14,582 nt of DNA from the NCBI GenBank assembly GCA_021817875.1, contig JAKAFQ010000035.1, positions 1-14,582 of the forward strand, in the 5' to 3' direction. Position 1 is the first letter of the stretch, and each line of letters opens with the position of its first letter. The notes under the pieces are model-generated. The model saw nothing but the letters and a program-made list of their open reading frames with translations. It was not told the origin of the DNA and did not search any database. Shown piece by piece: positions 1 to 7,367 of this stretch. This DNA is from Pseudomonadota bacterium (lineage in GTDB: Bacteria; Pseudomonadota; Gammaproteobacteria; Steroidobacterales; Steroidobacteraceae). Both the position numbers and the translations under genes were made by a program.

Positions 1-712
1 GCGACTCTTTGTCGTGGAACAGCGCCGGACGGCCGAAGGACGGCGCCTCCGCGAGGCGGATGTTGCGCGGGATGACCGTGCGGAACACTTTGTCGTTGAA
101 GTGCATGATGAGCTGGGCGCTGACTTCGTTGGCGAGATTGTTGCGCGGGTCGAACATGGTGCGCAGGATGCCTTCGATCTCGAGCGGCGGGTTCACCGTG
201 GCGCGGATCTGCTCGATGGTGCCGATGAGCGCCGAGAGCCCCTCGAGGGCGTAGTACTCGCATTGCATGGGGATGAGCACGCTGTCGGCCGCCACCAGCG
301 AGTTGACCGTGAGCATGTTGAGCGCCGGCGGACAGTCGATGAGGACCACCTCGTACGCCGTGCGCACCGGCGCGAGCGCTTCGCGCAGCCGCGTCTCGCG
401 CCCCGATGTCATGCCGAGCAGGCGCACTTCCGCCGCGGTGAGATCCTGGTTGGCCGGCAGCAGGGCATAGCCGCCCGGCTCGACGGTGCGCAGGCTGGAG
501 GCAAGATCGGCCTCGCCCAGCAGCACCTCGCAGGAGCTGTTGTCGAGTTGCGACTTGTCGATGCCGCTGCCCATGGTCGCATTGCCCTGCGGATCCAGAT
601 CGAGCAGCAGCACGCGGCGCTTGGTGGCGGCGAGCGATGCGGCCAGGTTGACCGCGGTGGTGGTTTTGCCGACGCCACCTTTCTGGTTGGCAATGGCGAT
701 GACGCGCTTCAT
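1..712 (-). CDS. parA: Chromosome-partitioning ATPase ParA (Soj), C-terminus cut by window edge
   Basis: Deviant Walker A ATPase of the ParA/MinD family. In the family it binds DNA nonspecifically as an ATP dimer and works with ParB bound at parS to segregate the replication origin. The frame is open from an ATG to the window edge and gives 237 residues of the usual 255-265. Visible motifs are Walker A KGGVGKTT (11-18), Walker A' DLDPQGNA (38-45), Walker B VVLIDCPP (122-129) and the late family signature [16 protein letters not shown]. The start is supported by the classic [13 protein letters not shown] opening; no Shine-Dalgarno stands out. parB would be expected just beyond the left edge. 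In many gammaproteobacteria parA directly follows rsmG. Here the two are separated by an lrp-type gene on the opposite strand, so parA probably has its own promoter. A small imperfect palindrome, GAAGT-GT-ACTTC, lies 7-18 bp upstream of the start. Confidence 0.96.
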   Translation of the reverse strand, partial: MKRVIAIANQKGGVGKTTTAVNLAASLAATKRRVLLLDLDPQGNATMGSGIDKSQLDNSSCEVLLGEADLASSLRTVEPGGYALLPANQDLTAAEVRLLGMTSGRETRLREALAPVRTAYEVVLIDCPPALNMLTVNSLVAADSVLIPMQCEYYALEGLSALIGTIEQIRATVNPPLEIEGILRTMFDPRNNLANEVSAQLIMHFNDKVFRTVIPRNIRLAEAPSFGRPALFHDKES

Positions 713-1058
713 GGCGGCGAAGTGTACTTCACCGCAGGAACAGAGCCTCGGCCGAAGAAGCGCTGGACGCTCGAGCGGATCGGCGCTCGCGGGCCGCATG
801 CCCCCGGGAAACTCTCCAGGAGACCGGTGAGCGGCGTTGGGCCCGTTCGGAGCGGGTGAGTCGGCTCATCCCGGGTCCGGCCCGGCGGTCCGTGGCTTCA
901 GCGCCTGCCCGGTCTGTTCCGGCCAAGAGGTCACGCCGTCCCCCGGAGAGGGCCGCCCCGGGCGGGGAGGGCTGACGCTGGCGCCCCATGGAGCTTGCGC
1001 TATGAGTTCCCAGGATGAATCATTCATTGCATATCAGGCGTGATCCACGAGGCGATTC
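713..1058. other. 346-bp divergent intergenic region between parA and lrp
   Basis: No convincing gene is present; short open frames here have Arg/Ser/Pro-rich compositions typical of noncoding frames in GC-rich DNA. The region must hold the promoters for both divergent genes. It is very GC-rich (for example CCGCCC-C-GGGCGG at 953-965) until an AT-rich patch at about 1015-1036 just before lrp. I searched by eye for a parS site (TGTTTCACGTGAAACA type) and see none. Confidence 0.6.
1015..1027. promoter_or_regulatory. Perfect palindrome ATGAAT-C-ATTCAT upstream of lrp, candidate operator
   Basis: Two 6-bp arms around a single central base form a perfect 13-bp palindrome inside a short AT-rich island, ending 31 bp before the lrp start codon. 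Lrp/AsnC regulators commonly bind AT-rich palindromes of about 13-15 bp and repress their own genes, so autoregulation is a reasonable inference. A weak promoter-like pair overlaps it (TTGCGC at 995-1000, AATCAT at 1018-1023), but I would not rely on it. Confidence 0.4.
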
Positions 1059-1556
1059 ATGCAGGCAGACCTAGATCGGGGCGATGTGCGTATCCTGGAC
1101 CTCATCCAGGACCACGGGGATCTGTCGGCGGCCGAGGTCGCCGAAAGACTGGGAATGACCGCGTCCACCTGCTGGCGGCGCATGAGCCGCCTGGACCAGC
1201 TGGGCCTGATCCGCCATCGGGTCGCGCTGCTCGACCGGGAAAAGCTCGGGCTGAACGTGCTCGTGTTCTCGCAGGTGAAGCTGACCGGCCACGGACGCGA
1301 TGCGCTGTTGAAGTTCGAGCAGGCCGTGCGCCAGCATCCGGAGATCCAGCAGTGCTACACGCTCATGGGCGAGACGGATTTCCTGCTGCGCATCGTCTGT
1401 CGCGACATCAAGGCCTACGAGGCGTTCTTCCTCGACCACCTGTCGCGATTTCCCGGAGTGCAGTCGGTCCACTCGTTCATCGCGCTGTCGGTGATCAAGG
1501 AGACCACTGCACTGCCTCTGGCGACGCGGCAGGAGCCCCGGGAGCCGTCAAGATGA
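1059..1556 (+). CDS. Lrp/AsnC family transcriptional regulator
   Basis: Small DNA-binding regulator of the feast/famine family, which usually senses an amino acid or related metabolite and acts as a dimer to octamer. The 165 residues contain an N-terminal winged HTH at about 8-55 (LSAAEVAERLGMTASTCWRR, the family-typical recognition helix region). An alpha/beta RAM (AsnC_trans_reg) domain follows at about 67-150, with the effector-loop signature GETDF (104-108). The ATG has a good GAGG ribosome binding site 6 nt upstream. The length is close to the family norm (150-165), with a short polar tail (ALPLATRQEPREPSR). The tail is encoded by DNA that is also the end of rsmG on the other strand, with a 62-bp convergent overlap. 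The ligand cannot be told from sequence. It is transcribed against the rsmG-parA direction. Confidence 0.93.
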   Translation: MQADLDRGDVRILDLIQDHGDLSAAEVAERLGMTASTCWRRMSRLDQLGLIRHRVALLDREKLGLNVLVFSQVKLTGHGRDALLKFEQAVRQHPEIQQCYTLMGETDFLLRIVCRDIKAYEAFFLDHLSRFPGVQSVHSFIALSVIKETTALPLATRQEPREPSR

Positions 1557-2166
1557 TCAGGCAGCGCTCCTCATCCAGGCCCGGGATGCTGAGTGGATGC
1601 GCCTGCGCCTGCCAGCCCGCGGGCACGGTCGCCAGCTCCTGCGCCGGCCATTTGCCCTTCATGGCGAGCACCCGGGTCGACGGCCCGCACAGCGGCGTAA
1701 TGCGCTCGAGCATCTGCGGCAGTGGCGCGAACGCGCGGGCCACGACGGTGTCGAACGGTTTGTCCGGGCGCAGCGCCTCCACGCGCGCCTGCAGCGCCTC
1801 GACATTCACCAGCCCGAGCGTGCGCACGGCGTGGGATACGAAGCGGATCTTCTTGCCGTTGGAGTCGATCAGGGCGAAGCGCCGCTCCGGATTGACCAGC
1901 GCGAGCGGCAGGCCCGGGAAGCCTGCCCCGGTGCCGACATCGGCGACTGCCGTGCCGCGCAGGTAGCGGTGTACGGCCAGACTGTCCAGCAGGTGATGCG
2001 TTATCATGTCGGGACCGTGCCTGATCGCCGTCAGATTGAAGCGGCGGTTCCAACGCGCCAGCTCCTCCAGCAGTTGCAGCAGCCGCAGCGCATCGTGTTC
2101 CGTCAGCGCCACACCGAGCGTGGCGGCAGCGTGGACCAGGGCGGCGGCGTGTTGGGCAGGGTTCAC
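1495..2166 (-). CDS. rsmG: 16S rRNA (guanine(527)-N(7))-methyltransferase RsmG
   Basis: RsmG (GidB) uses S-adenosylmethionine to methylate N7 of G527 in the 530 loop of 16S rRNA; in other bacteria its loss gives low-level streptomycin resistance. Visible motifs, numbered from the GTG chosen here, are WNRRFNLTAIR, HHLLDSLA (about 57-64), the SAM-binding loop DVGTGAGFPG (76-85), RAFAPL (144-149) and the MKGK segment. The open frame continues upstream to an ATG at 2307. The extra 47 residues are Arg/Ser/Pro-rich, unlike any RsmG, and would run to within 15 bp of the divergent regulator. I therefore prefer GTG at 2166 (VNPAQHAAALV), giving 223 aa; a GTG at 2175 is also possible. Neither has a clear Shine-Dalgarno. 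The last 62 bp overlap the 3' end of the convergent lrp gene. Confidence 0.93.
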   Translation of the reverse strand: MNPAQHAAALVHAAATLGVALTEHDALRLLQLLEELARWNRRFNLTAIRHGPDMITHHLLDSLAVHRYLRGTAVADVGTGAGFPGLPLALVNPERRFALIDSNGKKIRFVSHAVRTLGLVNVEALQARVEALRPDKPFDTVVARAFAPLPQMLERITPLCGPSTRVLAMKGKWPAQELATVPAGWQAQAHPLSIPGLDEERCLIILTAPGAPAASPEAVQWSP

Positions 2167-2321
2167 CGCGTACACGGCAGAGGATCTCAGGGATCGCCCG
2201 GACAGGCTCCGGGAGGGCCGACCGCGGCATTCTGGCAGAGCCGACGGCGGATGGAACGGGAAATTCACATCCCCGGTCCGGCATGCGCTCCGGCCGGGCA
2301 CCGCCAAGGCATTGAATTGAC
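2167..2321. promoter_or_regulatory. Divergent upstream region shared by rsmG and the response regulator
   Basis: 155 bp between the preferred rsmG start and the response-regulator ATG. It must carry both promoters, but no convincing -35/-10 pair or operator can be picked out by eye. An AT-richer stretch (GGCATTGAATTGAC) lies immediately before the regulator ATG and shows no Shine-Dalgarno. Confidence 0.3.
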
Positions 2322-2981
2322 ATGAGACTGCTCCTGGTGGAAGACGACACCATGATCGGGGAGGCCATCCGCACCGGCCTGAAGCGGGAAGGCTTTGCCG
2401 TCGATTGGGTGCATGACGGGGAAGCCGCCGAAGCGGCGCTCGCCACCGAGCCCTTCGAGGTGCTGCTGCTCGACCTGGGCCTGCCGCGCAAGGCAGGGCT
2501 CCCGGTGCTGCAGGCGCTGCGCGCGCGGGACGACGCCCTGCCGGTGATCATTCTGACGGCGCGCGATTCGGTGGAGGACCGGGTCGGGGGTCTCGATGCC
2601 GGCGCCGACGACTATCTGGTGAAGCCCTTCGACCTGGACGAGCTGGCCGCGCGCATCCGGGCCCTGCTGCGCCGCAAGTCCGGCCGCAGCGCCCCCGCCA
2701 TCGAGCACCTGGGGGTGGTCCTCGATCCCGCCGCGCACACCGTGCGGCGCAACGGCGAGGATATCGCGCTCTCGCCCAAGGAGTTCGCGCTGCTGCAGCT
2801 GCTGATGGAGCGTCCGGGAACGATCCTCTCTCGCGCGCGCATCGAGGAGCGCCTCTACGGCTGGGGCCAGGAGGTGGAAAGCAATGCCGTCGAGGTGCAC
2901 ATCCACGGCCTTCGCCGCAAGCTGGGCGCGGATTACATCCTCAACGTGCGCGGCGTCGGCTACCGGGTGCCGCCGGCATGA
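2322..2981 (+). CDS. OmpR/PhoB-type two-component response regulator (QseB/PmrA-like)
   Basis: Cytoplasmic phosphorylation-dependent transcription factor of 219 residues, typical for the family. The receiver domain (about 2-115) shows the acidic pocket E7-D8-D9, the phosphoacceptor D51 in LLLDLGLP, the switch T79 in ILTARDS and K101 in YLVKPF. A short linker leads to the winged-helix trans_reg_C domain (about 125-217), with LSPKEFALLQLLMERPG and the end VEVHIHGLRRKLG...IRGVGYR-type motif (here NVRGVGYRVP). The ATG gives the canonical MRLLLVEDD start. The stop overlaps the kinase start as ATGA, so the two are cotranscribed and translationally coupled. Closest in style to QseB/PmrA/TctD regulators. 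The target genes and signal are not indicated by the neighbourhood. Confidence 0.95.
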   Translation: MRLLLVEDDTMIGEAIRTGLKREGFAVDWVHDGEAAEAALATEPFEVLLLDLGLPRKAGLPVLQALRARDDALPVIILTARDSVEDRVGGLDAGADDYLVKPFDLDELAARIRALLRRKSGRSAPAIEHLGVVLDPAAHTVRRNGEDIALSPKEFALLQLLMERPGTILSRARIEERLYGWGQEVESNAVEVHIHGLRRKLGADYILNVRGVGYRVPPA

Positions 2982-4300
2982 GGGTGAGCTCGCTGCGCGC
3001 GCGGCTGCTCGCGTGGCTCCTCGGAGGCGTTGCGCTCGTGGGCCTGACGGGCGGCCTGGTGGTCTACCACAACGCGCTGCAGCAGGCCGACGCGTTCTTC
3101 GACTATCACCTCGAGCAGACGGCGCTCATCCTGCGCGACCAGCCGGTGGAGTACCTCTGGCCGTTGGCGATTCCCTCCAGCGACAGCACCTACGACTTCG
3201 TGGTGCAGGTGTGGACGATCGACGGACACCGGATCTACCTGTCGCGGCCGCACGCGGTGCTGCCCAATTTCACCACCATCGGCTTTTCGACCATCTCGAC
3301 CAGCGAGGGCCGCTGGCGCGCCTACGGCGTCGAATCACCGACGCGGGTGATTCAAGTCGCCCAGTTGATGAGCGAGCGGCGTCAACAGGCGATACAGCTC
3401 GCGCTGAAGACACTGCTGCCGTTCGCACTGGCGGTGCCGGTGTTGGGTTTCCTGGTGTGGTTCGCGGTGGGACATGCCTTGCAGCCGCTGCAGCGGCTGG
3501 CCTCCTCGGTCAAGGCGCGCCGTGTCGGGGCGCTCGAACCGTTGTCGAGCGAACGGCTGCCCGAAGAGGTCCAGCCGCTGGTGAGCGCGCTCAACGACCT
3601 GCTGGCGCGACTGACCGTGGCGCTCGACCGGGAGCGGGCTTTCATGGCCGATGCGGCCCACGAACTGCGCACGCCGCTCACCGCGCTGCACCTGCAGCTG
3701 GACACGCTCGAGCGCTCGGCAACCGAGGGAGAGCGCGCCGACGCCATGGGGAAGCTCTCCGAGGGCGTACAACGCTCCATTCGTCTGGTGGAACAGATGC
3801 TCGCACTCGCCCGCCAGGAGCCGCGCGCCGAGCCGGCCCACAGCCGCATCGCGCTCGATGAGCTTGCCCGGGAAGTGGTGGCGGAGCTGGTGCCGCTCGC
3901 GGACGCGCGGCGCATCGATCTCGGCATCTCCGGTGCGCTGCCGGCGTTCGTGCACGGCGACCGCGAAGCGATCGCGACACTGATCCGCAACCTGGTCGAC
4001 AACGCGGTGCGCTACACACCCTCGGGTGGCCGGGTGGATCTGTCGGTGGAGCGATCCACGGAGACGCCCGCCCGGGTGCGGCTCACGGTACTCGACAACG
4101 GCCCCGGCATCGCGCCCGAGGAGCGGGCCCGCGTGTTCGACCGCTTCTACCGTCGGCCGGGCACCGTTGCGCCGGGCAGCGGTCTCGGCCTGGCCATCGT
4201 CAAAGCGATCGCCGATGCGCACGCGGCGCGCATCGAGTTGGCAGAACGCGAGGCGGGGCGGGGGCTGTCGGTGAGCATCTGGTTCGCAGCGGCTGACTGA
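2978..4300 (+). CDS. Membrane sensor histidine kinase (QseC-like)
   Basis: Inner-membrane kinase of 440 residues partnering the regulator just upstream. TM1 is at about 9-31 and TM2 at about 145-167, enclosing a periplasmic sensor region of about 110 residues that begins FFDYHLEQTALILRDQ. This opening resembles the 2CSK_N sensor domain of TctE/QseC-type kinases. A short HAMP-like stretch follows, then the HisKA box AAHELRTPLTAL with H228. The ATPase domain has N box NLVDNAVRYTP (338-348), G1 DNGPGI (373-378), F box FDRFYR and G2 GSGLGLAIVK (400-409), so all kinase motifs are intact. The 2CSK_N assignment is from recalled family features. The stimulus is unknown. The next gene is convergent, 42 bp away. 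Confidence 0.94.
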   Translation: MRVSSLRARLLAWLLGGVALVGLTGGLVVYHNALQQADAFFDYHLEQTALILRDQPVEYLWPLAIPSSDSTYDFVVQVWTIDGHRIYLSRPHAVLPNFTTIGFSTISTSEGRWRAYGVESPTRVIQVAQLMSERRQQAIQLALKTLLPFALAVPVLGFLVWFAVGHALQPLQRLASSVKARRVGALEPLSSERLPEEVQPLVSALNDLLARLTVALDRERAFMADAAHELRTPLTALHLQLDTLERSATEGERADAMGKLSEGVQRSIRLVEQMLALARQEPRAEPAHSRIALDELAREVVAELVPLADARRIDLGISGALPAFVHGDREAIATLIRNLVDNAVRYTPSGGRVDLSVERSTETPARVRLTVLDNGPGIAPEERARVFDRFYRRPGTVAPGSGLGLAIVKAIADAHAARIELAEREAGRGLSVSIWFAAAD

Positions 4301-4306
4301 CCCGGT

Positions 4307-4332
4307 GGCGGCATCCGATGCGGCGCGCCGCC
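4307..4332. terminator. Possible bidirectional hairpin between convergent kinase and S9 genes
   Basis: The 42-bp gap contains GGCGGC (4307-4312) complementary to GCCGCC (4327-4332), and a nested small palindrome GCATC-C-GATGC (4311-4321). It lies between two gene ends, which suits a terminator, but there is no T-run on either side, so this is a weak call. Confidence 0.3.
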
Positions 4333-4342
4333 GGCGTGCACG

Positions 4343-6280
4343 TCATCGCCGCGCGAGCTTCTGCAGAAACTGCGCCGCGGTGACGAACAGGGCGGCCCGA
4401 TCGGCAGGCGGCCCGAAGCGGTTACCGGCATCGCTCGCGGTCAGCAGCCAGACGCTGTCACGGTGGAAGCGCAACAGGTAGGCCAGTTGCCGCGAGTCGG
4501 CCGCCCGGCGACCCGGGCCTTCCAGCCCCTGCGCGATGAGCACCGGGCTGCGGATGCGATCAAGCTCGCCGAGCGGGGAGATGTGCCGCAGAAAATCCGC
4601 GACTCCCGGGTCCTCGGCGTCGCCGAATTCCGCGATGCGCCGCTCGATCCGTCCCGCGGGCGCATCGGTGACGTAATGCGCCAGGTCGGCGATGCCCGCG
4701 ATATCGATCGCGCCGCGCAGGTGGCCGTCGAACATCGCCAGCGAATTCAACGCCAGCCAGCCGCCGTATCCACGCCCCATGAGCACGACCCGGTGTACGT
4801 CGAGGCCCGGCTGCATGCCGATCCACACCAACAGCGAGCCGATGTCCCGGACCGCATCATCGCGCCGCCGGCCATCGGCGAGCGCCCGGAAGGCCTTGCC
4901 GTATCCCGACGAGCCCCGCACATTGGGCGCGATCACCGCGTAGCCGAGCTCGTTGACCACGAACTGGACGAACGCTCGCCAGCGCGGCCGGAACTGCGAG
5001 GCCACCCCGGAGTGCAGCAGGATCAGCACCGGGGCCGGCGCCGGGGCCGGCGGCAGGTACACATCGGCGGAAATCATCCGCCAGTTGCCGTTCACCTTGT
5101 CCCACGTCGGGTAGTGGATCAGCCGGGCGGCGGCCAGCCGTCCGGCGACCAGCGCTGCGGGCGGTCGTGTCCAGGGCTGCAGGGTCCTGCGGTCGGCGTC
5201 GTAGACATACACCCCGGGCGGATGCCGGGCCGACTGGTACGAAATCGCGAGCCGGTGGGCGGAGTCGAAACGGATGTTCCCGATGACGCCGTCGCGCAGC
5301 CATGGCACCGGCAGCGCGAGCCGCAGCCGGGTGTCGAGCACCGTCAGTCGGCTGCGCCCATCGTCATCGACCGTATAGGCGACATAGCGTCCGTCGGCAC
5401 TGGCGGTGAACCGCCCGACATCCCACGGCACCTCGGCGGACACGCGCTGCAGCGCATGCGTGCGCAGGTTCAATCGGAACAATTGCTCGAACTCGCTGCC
5501 CTCATCCGAGACCAGGTAGAGGGCCCGGCCACCGGGCGCGAAGCGTGCGCAGGCGACGCGCCCGGGCGGGACCGCCACCGGCTTGCGGGTGCCGTGCCGC
5601 GCCGAGACGACATACAGCAGGGTGTCCTGCGGCCGAGTGACGTCGGCGAGCAGCAGCCGCTTTCCGTTGGCCGACCAGTCGAGCAGGCGCCACCTGCCCT
5701 GCAGTGCGCCGAGGACCAGCCGCGGCAGACCCCCATGCGCGACGTCCTCGATGTAGACCGCACCTGCGGTGCCGCCGGGACCGGCGCCATAGAACGCGAG
5801 ACTCCGCCCATCGGCGGACCACAGTGGCGTACCGCGCAGCTCATCGGCCTGGGTCACCTGACGCGCCGGGCCCGAACCGCTGTTCACGAAGAGCTGGGGA
5901 TGCCCGTCCAGACGCCGCACGAAGGCAAGCGTGCCACCACGCGCGCGCGCCCAGGATACCGGTCTGGCGAGGGAAGCCAGGGATCGACCCGTGACCCGTG
6001 CAGCGCGGAGGCGAATCAGCCGCACGTGCGTCGGCGAACGCTCCTCGACCAGCATGCCTCCGCTGGGCAGCCACTCGAGGAACCGTGTGCCGCGCCAGGG
6101 TGCGTAATGCTCCAGGCGCCGCCGCAGCACCGGGCTCGACGGAGGGATGCCGCTGAAAGTGAGCGGACCCTGCACACGATAGTCCGAAGGCTGCGCCCGG
6201 AGCGGCACGCAGTCCAGAACGAGGGCAAAAGTGAACGCTGCCGCGGCGGCGAGCGCGCGGCCGGAGATCCTCGAGGCCAT
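4343..6280 (-). CDS. Exported S9 (prolyl oligopeptidase-like) family protein lacking the catalytic triad
   Basis: 645 residues. An N-terminal signal peptide (about 1-29, hydrophobic core AAAAAFTFALVL, likely cleavage after LRA) predicts a periplasmic or outer location. A beta-propeller region of about 50-380 has repeated segments such as GTPLWSADGRSLAFYG and FTASADGRYVAYTVDDDG. The alpha/beta-hydrolase domain (about 400-645) keeps the fold landmarks VLILLHSG, GYAVIAPNVRGSSGYGKAF, the D-AVRDIGSLLVWI helix, FGDAEDP and HISPL. The catalytic positions are changed: the nucleophile elbow GGSYGG reads GRGYGG (Gly504 for Ser), the HG-x-x-D motif reads QGLEG (Gly588 for Asp), and DEGHGF reads DAGNRF (Asn620 for His). 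The reading frame is intact across about 1.9 kb, so this looks like a maintained non-catalytic homologue rather than decay. AAGGAT sits close to the ATG. It is divergent from the MBL-fold gene with only 35 bp between starts. Confidence 0.88.
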   Translation of the reverse strand: MASRISGRALAAAAAFTFALVLDCVPLRAQPSDYRVQGPLTFSGIPPSSPVLRRRLEHYAPWRGTRFLEWLPSGGMLVEERSPTHVRLIRLRAARVTGRSLASLARPVSWARARGGTLAFVRRLDGHPQLFVNSGSGPARQVTQADELRGTPLWSADGRSLAFYGAGPGGTAGAVYIEDVAHGGLPRLVLGALQGRWRLLDWSANGKRLLLADVTRPQDTLLYVVSARHGTRKPVAVPPGRVACARFAPGGRALYLVSDEGSEFEQLFRLNLRTHALQRVSAEVPWDVGRFTASADGRYVAYTVDDDGRSRLTVLDTRLRLALPVPWLRDGVIGNIRFDSAHRLAISYQSARHPPGVYVYDADRRTLQPWTRPPAALVAGRLAAARLIHYPTWDKVNGNWRMISADVYLPPAPAPAPVLILLHSGVASQFRPRWRAFVQFVVNELGYAVIAPNVRGSSGYGKAFRALADGRRRDDAVRDIGSLLVWIGMQPGLDVHRVVLMGRGYGGWLALNSLAMFDGHLRGAIDIAGIADLAHYVTDAPAGRIERRIAEFGDAEDPGVADFLRHISPLGELDRIRSPVLIAQGLEGPGRRAADSRQLAYLLRFHRDSVWLLTASDAGNRFGPPADRAALFVTAAQFLQKLARR

Positions 6281-6315
6281 ATCCTTAAGCTATCGCAACC
6301 GGCTACCATCTGTAC

Positions 6316-7296
6316 ATGCAAAACGATCCCTCACCGTTGCCCGTCGCAAGATTGACGCGTCATGCGGACGGCATCACGTCAGTCGACACCGAGTACCTGC
6401 ATCCCGGGCATGCTGCCGCACACGTCATCCAGCACGCCGGGCGCGCCGCCCTGATCGACGTCGGCACCAATGACTCGGTGCCGTATCTGCTCGCGGCGCT
6501 GCGCGAGCTGGCGATCCCACCGGAGGCGGTCGATTATCTGCTGCTCACCCACGTCCACCTGGACCATGCCGGCGGCGCGGGCAGGCTGATGCAGGCCCTG
6601 CCCAACGCCGTGGCGGTGCTGCATCCGCGCGGCGCGCCGCACATGATCGATCCGACCCGGTTGATTGCCGGTTCCCAGGCCGTCTACGGGGAAGAGCGCT
6701 TTCATCGCCTGTATGGGCAGCTCGTGCCCATCGCGGCCGGCCGGGTGCGCGCCTCGCGCGACGGCGAGAGGCTGAGCCTGGCGGGCCGGGACCTCGAGAT
6801 CCTGCACACCCCGGGGCATGCGCTGCACCATCAGGTCTTCGTCGACCGGGCCCATGGCAATATCTTCGCCGGCGACACGTTCGGCATCTCCTACCGTGAG
6901 CTCGACGGTGCCGGCGGCGCCCTGATCGTCCCGACCACCACGCCGACCCAGTTCGATCCGGATCAGCTGTGCGCCTCCATCGACCGGATGCTCGCGTACG
7001 CGCCCCAGGCGATCTACCTGATGCACTACGGCCGCGTGACGGATGTCGCGCGCCTCGGCGAGTCGCTGAAGACCCAGACCCGGCAGCTCACCCGCCTCGC
7101 CGAGGCGCATGCCTCGGCGCCGGACCGGCATATGGCGATCCGCGAAGGCATGTGGGCGCTGTGGCGCGAGCTGGCGCACCAGGTGGGCTGTCCGATGGCC
7201 GATGAGCCGCTTCGAGCGCTGGTCTCGAGCGACCTCGAGCTCAATACCCAGGGCCTGGTGTACTGGCTGGAGCGACGCGGCGGGAGGGCGGCGTAG
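6316..7296 (+). CDS. Metallo-beta-lactamase (MBL) fold hydrolase
   Basis: 326-residue MBL-fold protein without a signal peptide, so probably cytoplasmic. The full binuclear metal site is visible: THVHLDH (T78-H84, supplying H79, H81, D83, H84), H168 in HTPGH, D187 in FAGDTF and H237 in LMHYGR. A C-terminal extension of about 90 residues follows the last ligand, with helices such as LKTQTRQLTRLAEAH. The family covers many substrates (thioesters, lactones, phosphodiesters) and this sequence does not settle which; no glyoxalase II or RNase Z signature is complete. The ATG at the chosen position has no Shine-Dalgarno and lies 35 bp from the divergent S9 start. A terminator-like hairpin follows the stop. 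Confidence 0.88.
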   Translation: MQNDPSPLPVARLTRHADGITSVDTEYLHPGHAAAHVIQHAGRAALIDVGTNDSVPYLLAALRELAIPPEAVDYLLLTHVHLDHAGGAGRLMQALPNAVAVLHPRGAPHMIDPTRLIAGSQAVYGEERFHRLYGQLVPIAAGRVRASRDGERLSLAGRDLEILHTPGHALHHQVFVDRAHGNIFAGDTFGISYRELDGAGGALIVPTTTPTQFDPDQLCASIDRMLAYAPQAIYLMHYGRVTDVARLGESLKTQTRQLTRLAEAHASAPDRHMAIREGMWALWRELAHQVGCPMADEPLRALVSSDLELNTQGLVYWLERRGGRAA

Positions 7297-7322
7297 CGGC
7301 AGGCGCCGCCGCGGACGCATCT

Positions 7323-7343
7323 CCCCCTGGGAAAACCCGGGGG
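7323..7343 (+). terminator. Rho-independent-type terminator after the MBL-fold gene
   Basis: CCCCC-(T bulge)-GGG pairs with CCC-GGGGG around an AAAA loop, an 8-bp GC stem with one bulged base. A CTTTT run comes 7 nt later. It is 27 bp after the stop codon. The distance of the T-run from the stem makes it imperfect. Confidence 0.5.
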
Positions 7344-7347
7344 CCGG

Positions 7348-7367
7348 CACTTTTAAGTGTCACTTAA
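7348..7367. promoter_or_regulatory. Overlapping palindromes upstream of degP, candidate operator
   Basis: Two palindromes share a half-site: CACTT-TT-AAGTG (7348-7359) and the perfect 7-1-7 palindrome TTAAGTG-T-CACTTAA (7353-7367). The result is three CACTT half-sites in 18 bp, two direct and one inverted, in an AT-rich island between GC-rich flanks and about 65-85 bp before the degP start. The second palindrome overlaps a candidate -35 box, which would suit a repressor or stress regulator. The regulator is unknown. Confidence 0.5.

Noticed and set aside
14..859. A 281-codon plus-strand frame over parA
   Set aside because: Antisense shadow of ParA, whose Walker motifs on the minus strand are clear even though that frame is open at the window edge.
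729..989. An 86-codon minus-strand frame just upstream of parA
   Set aside because: Low-complexity Arg/Ser/Ala composition, no motif, no convincing ribosome binding site; probably noncoding.
713..1058. A possible parS site near parA
   Set aside because: Scanned for a TGTTTCACGTGAAACA-like 16-mer; only unrelated GGAACAG/TGTTCC fragments far apart are present.
2167..2307. N-terminal extension of RsmG to the ATG at 2307
   Set aside because: The extra 47 residues are Arg/Ser/Pro-rich, absent from known RsmG proteins, and would leave almost no upstream region for the divergent regulator.
4463..6355. A 630-codon open frame on the plus strand, antisense to the S9-like gene
   Set aside because: It mirrors the S9 gene codon for codon, has Arg/Pro/Gln/His-rich composition typical of antisense frames in GC-rich DNA, shows no recognisable domain, and runs into the start of the MBL gene.
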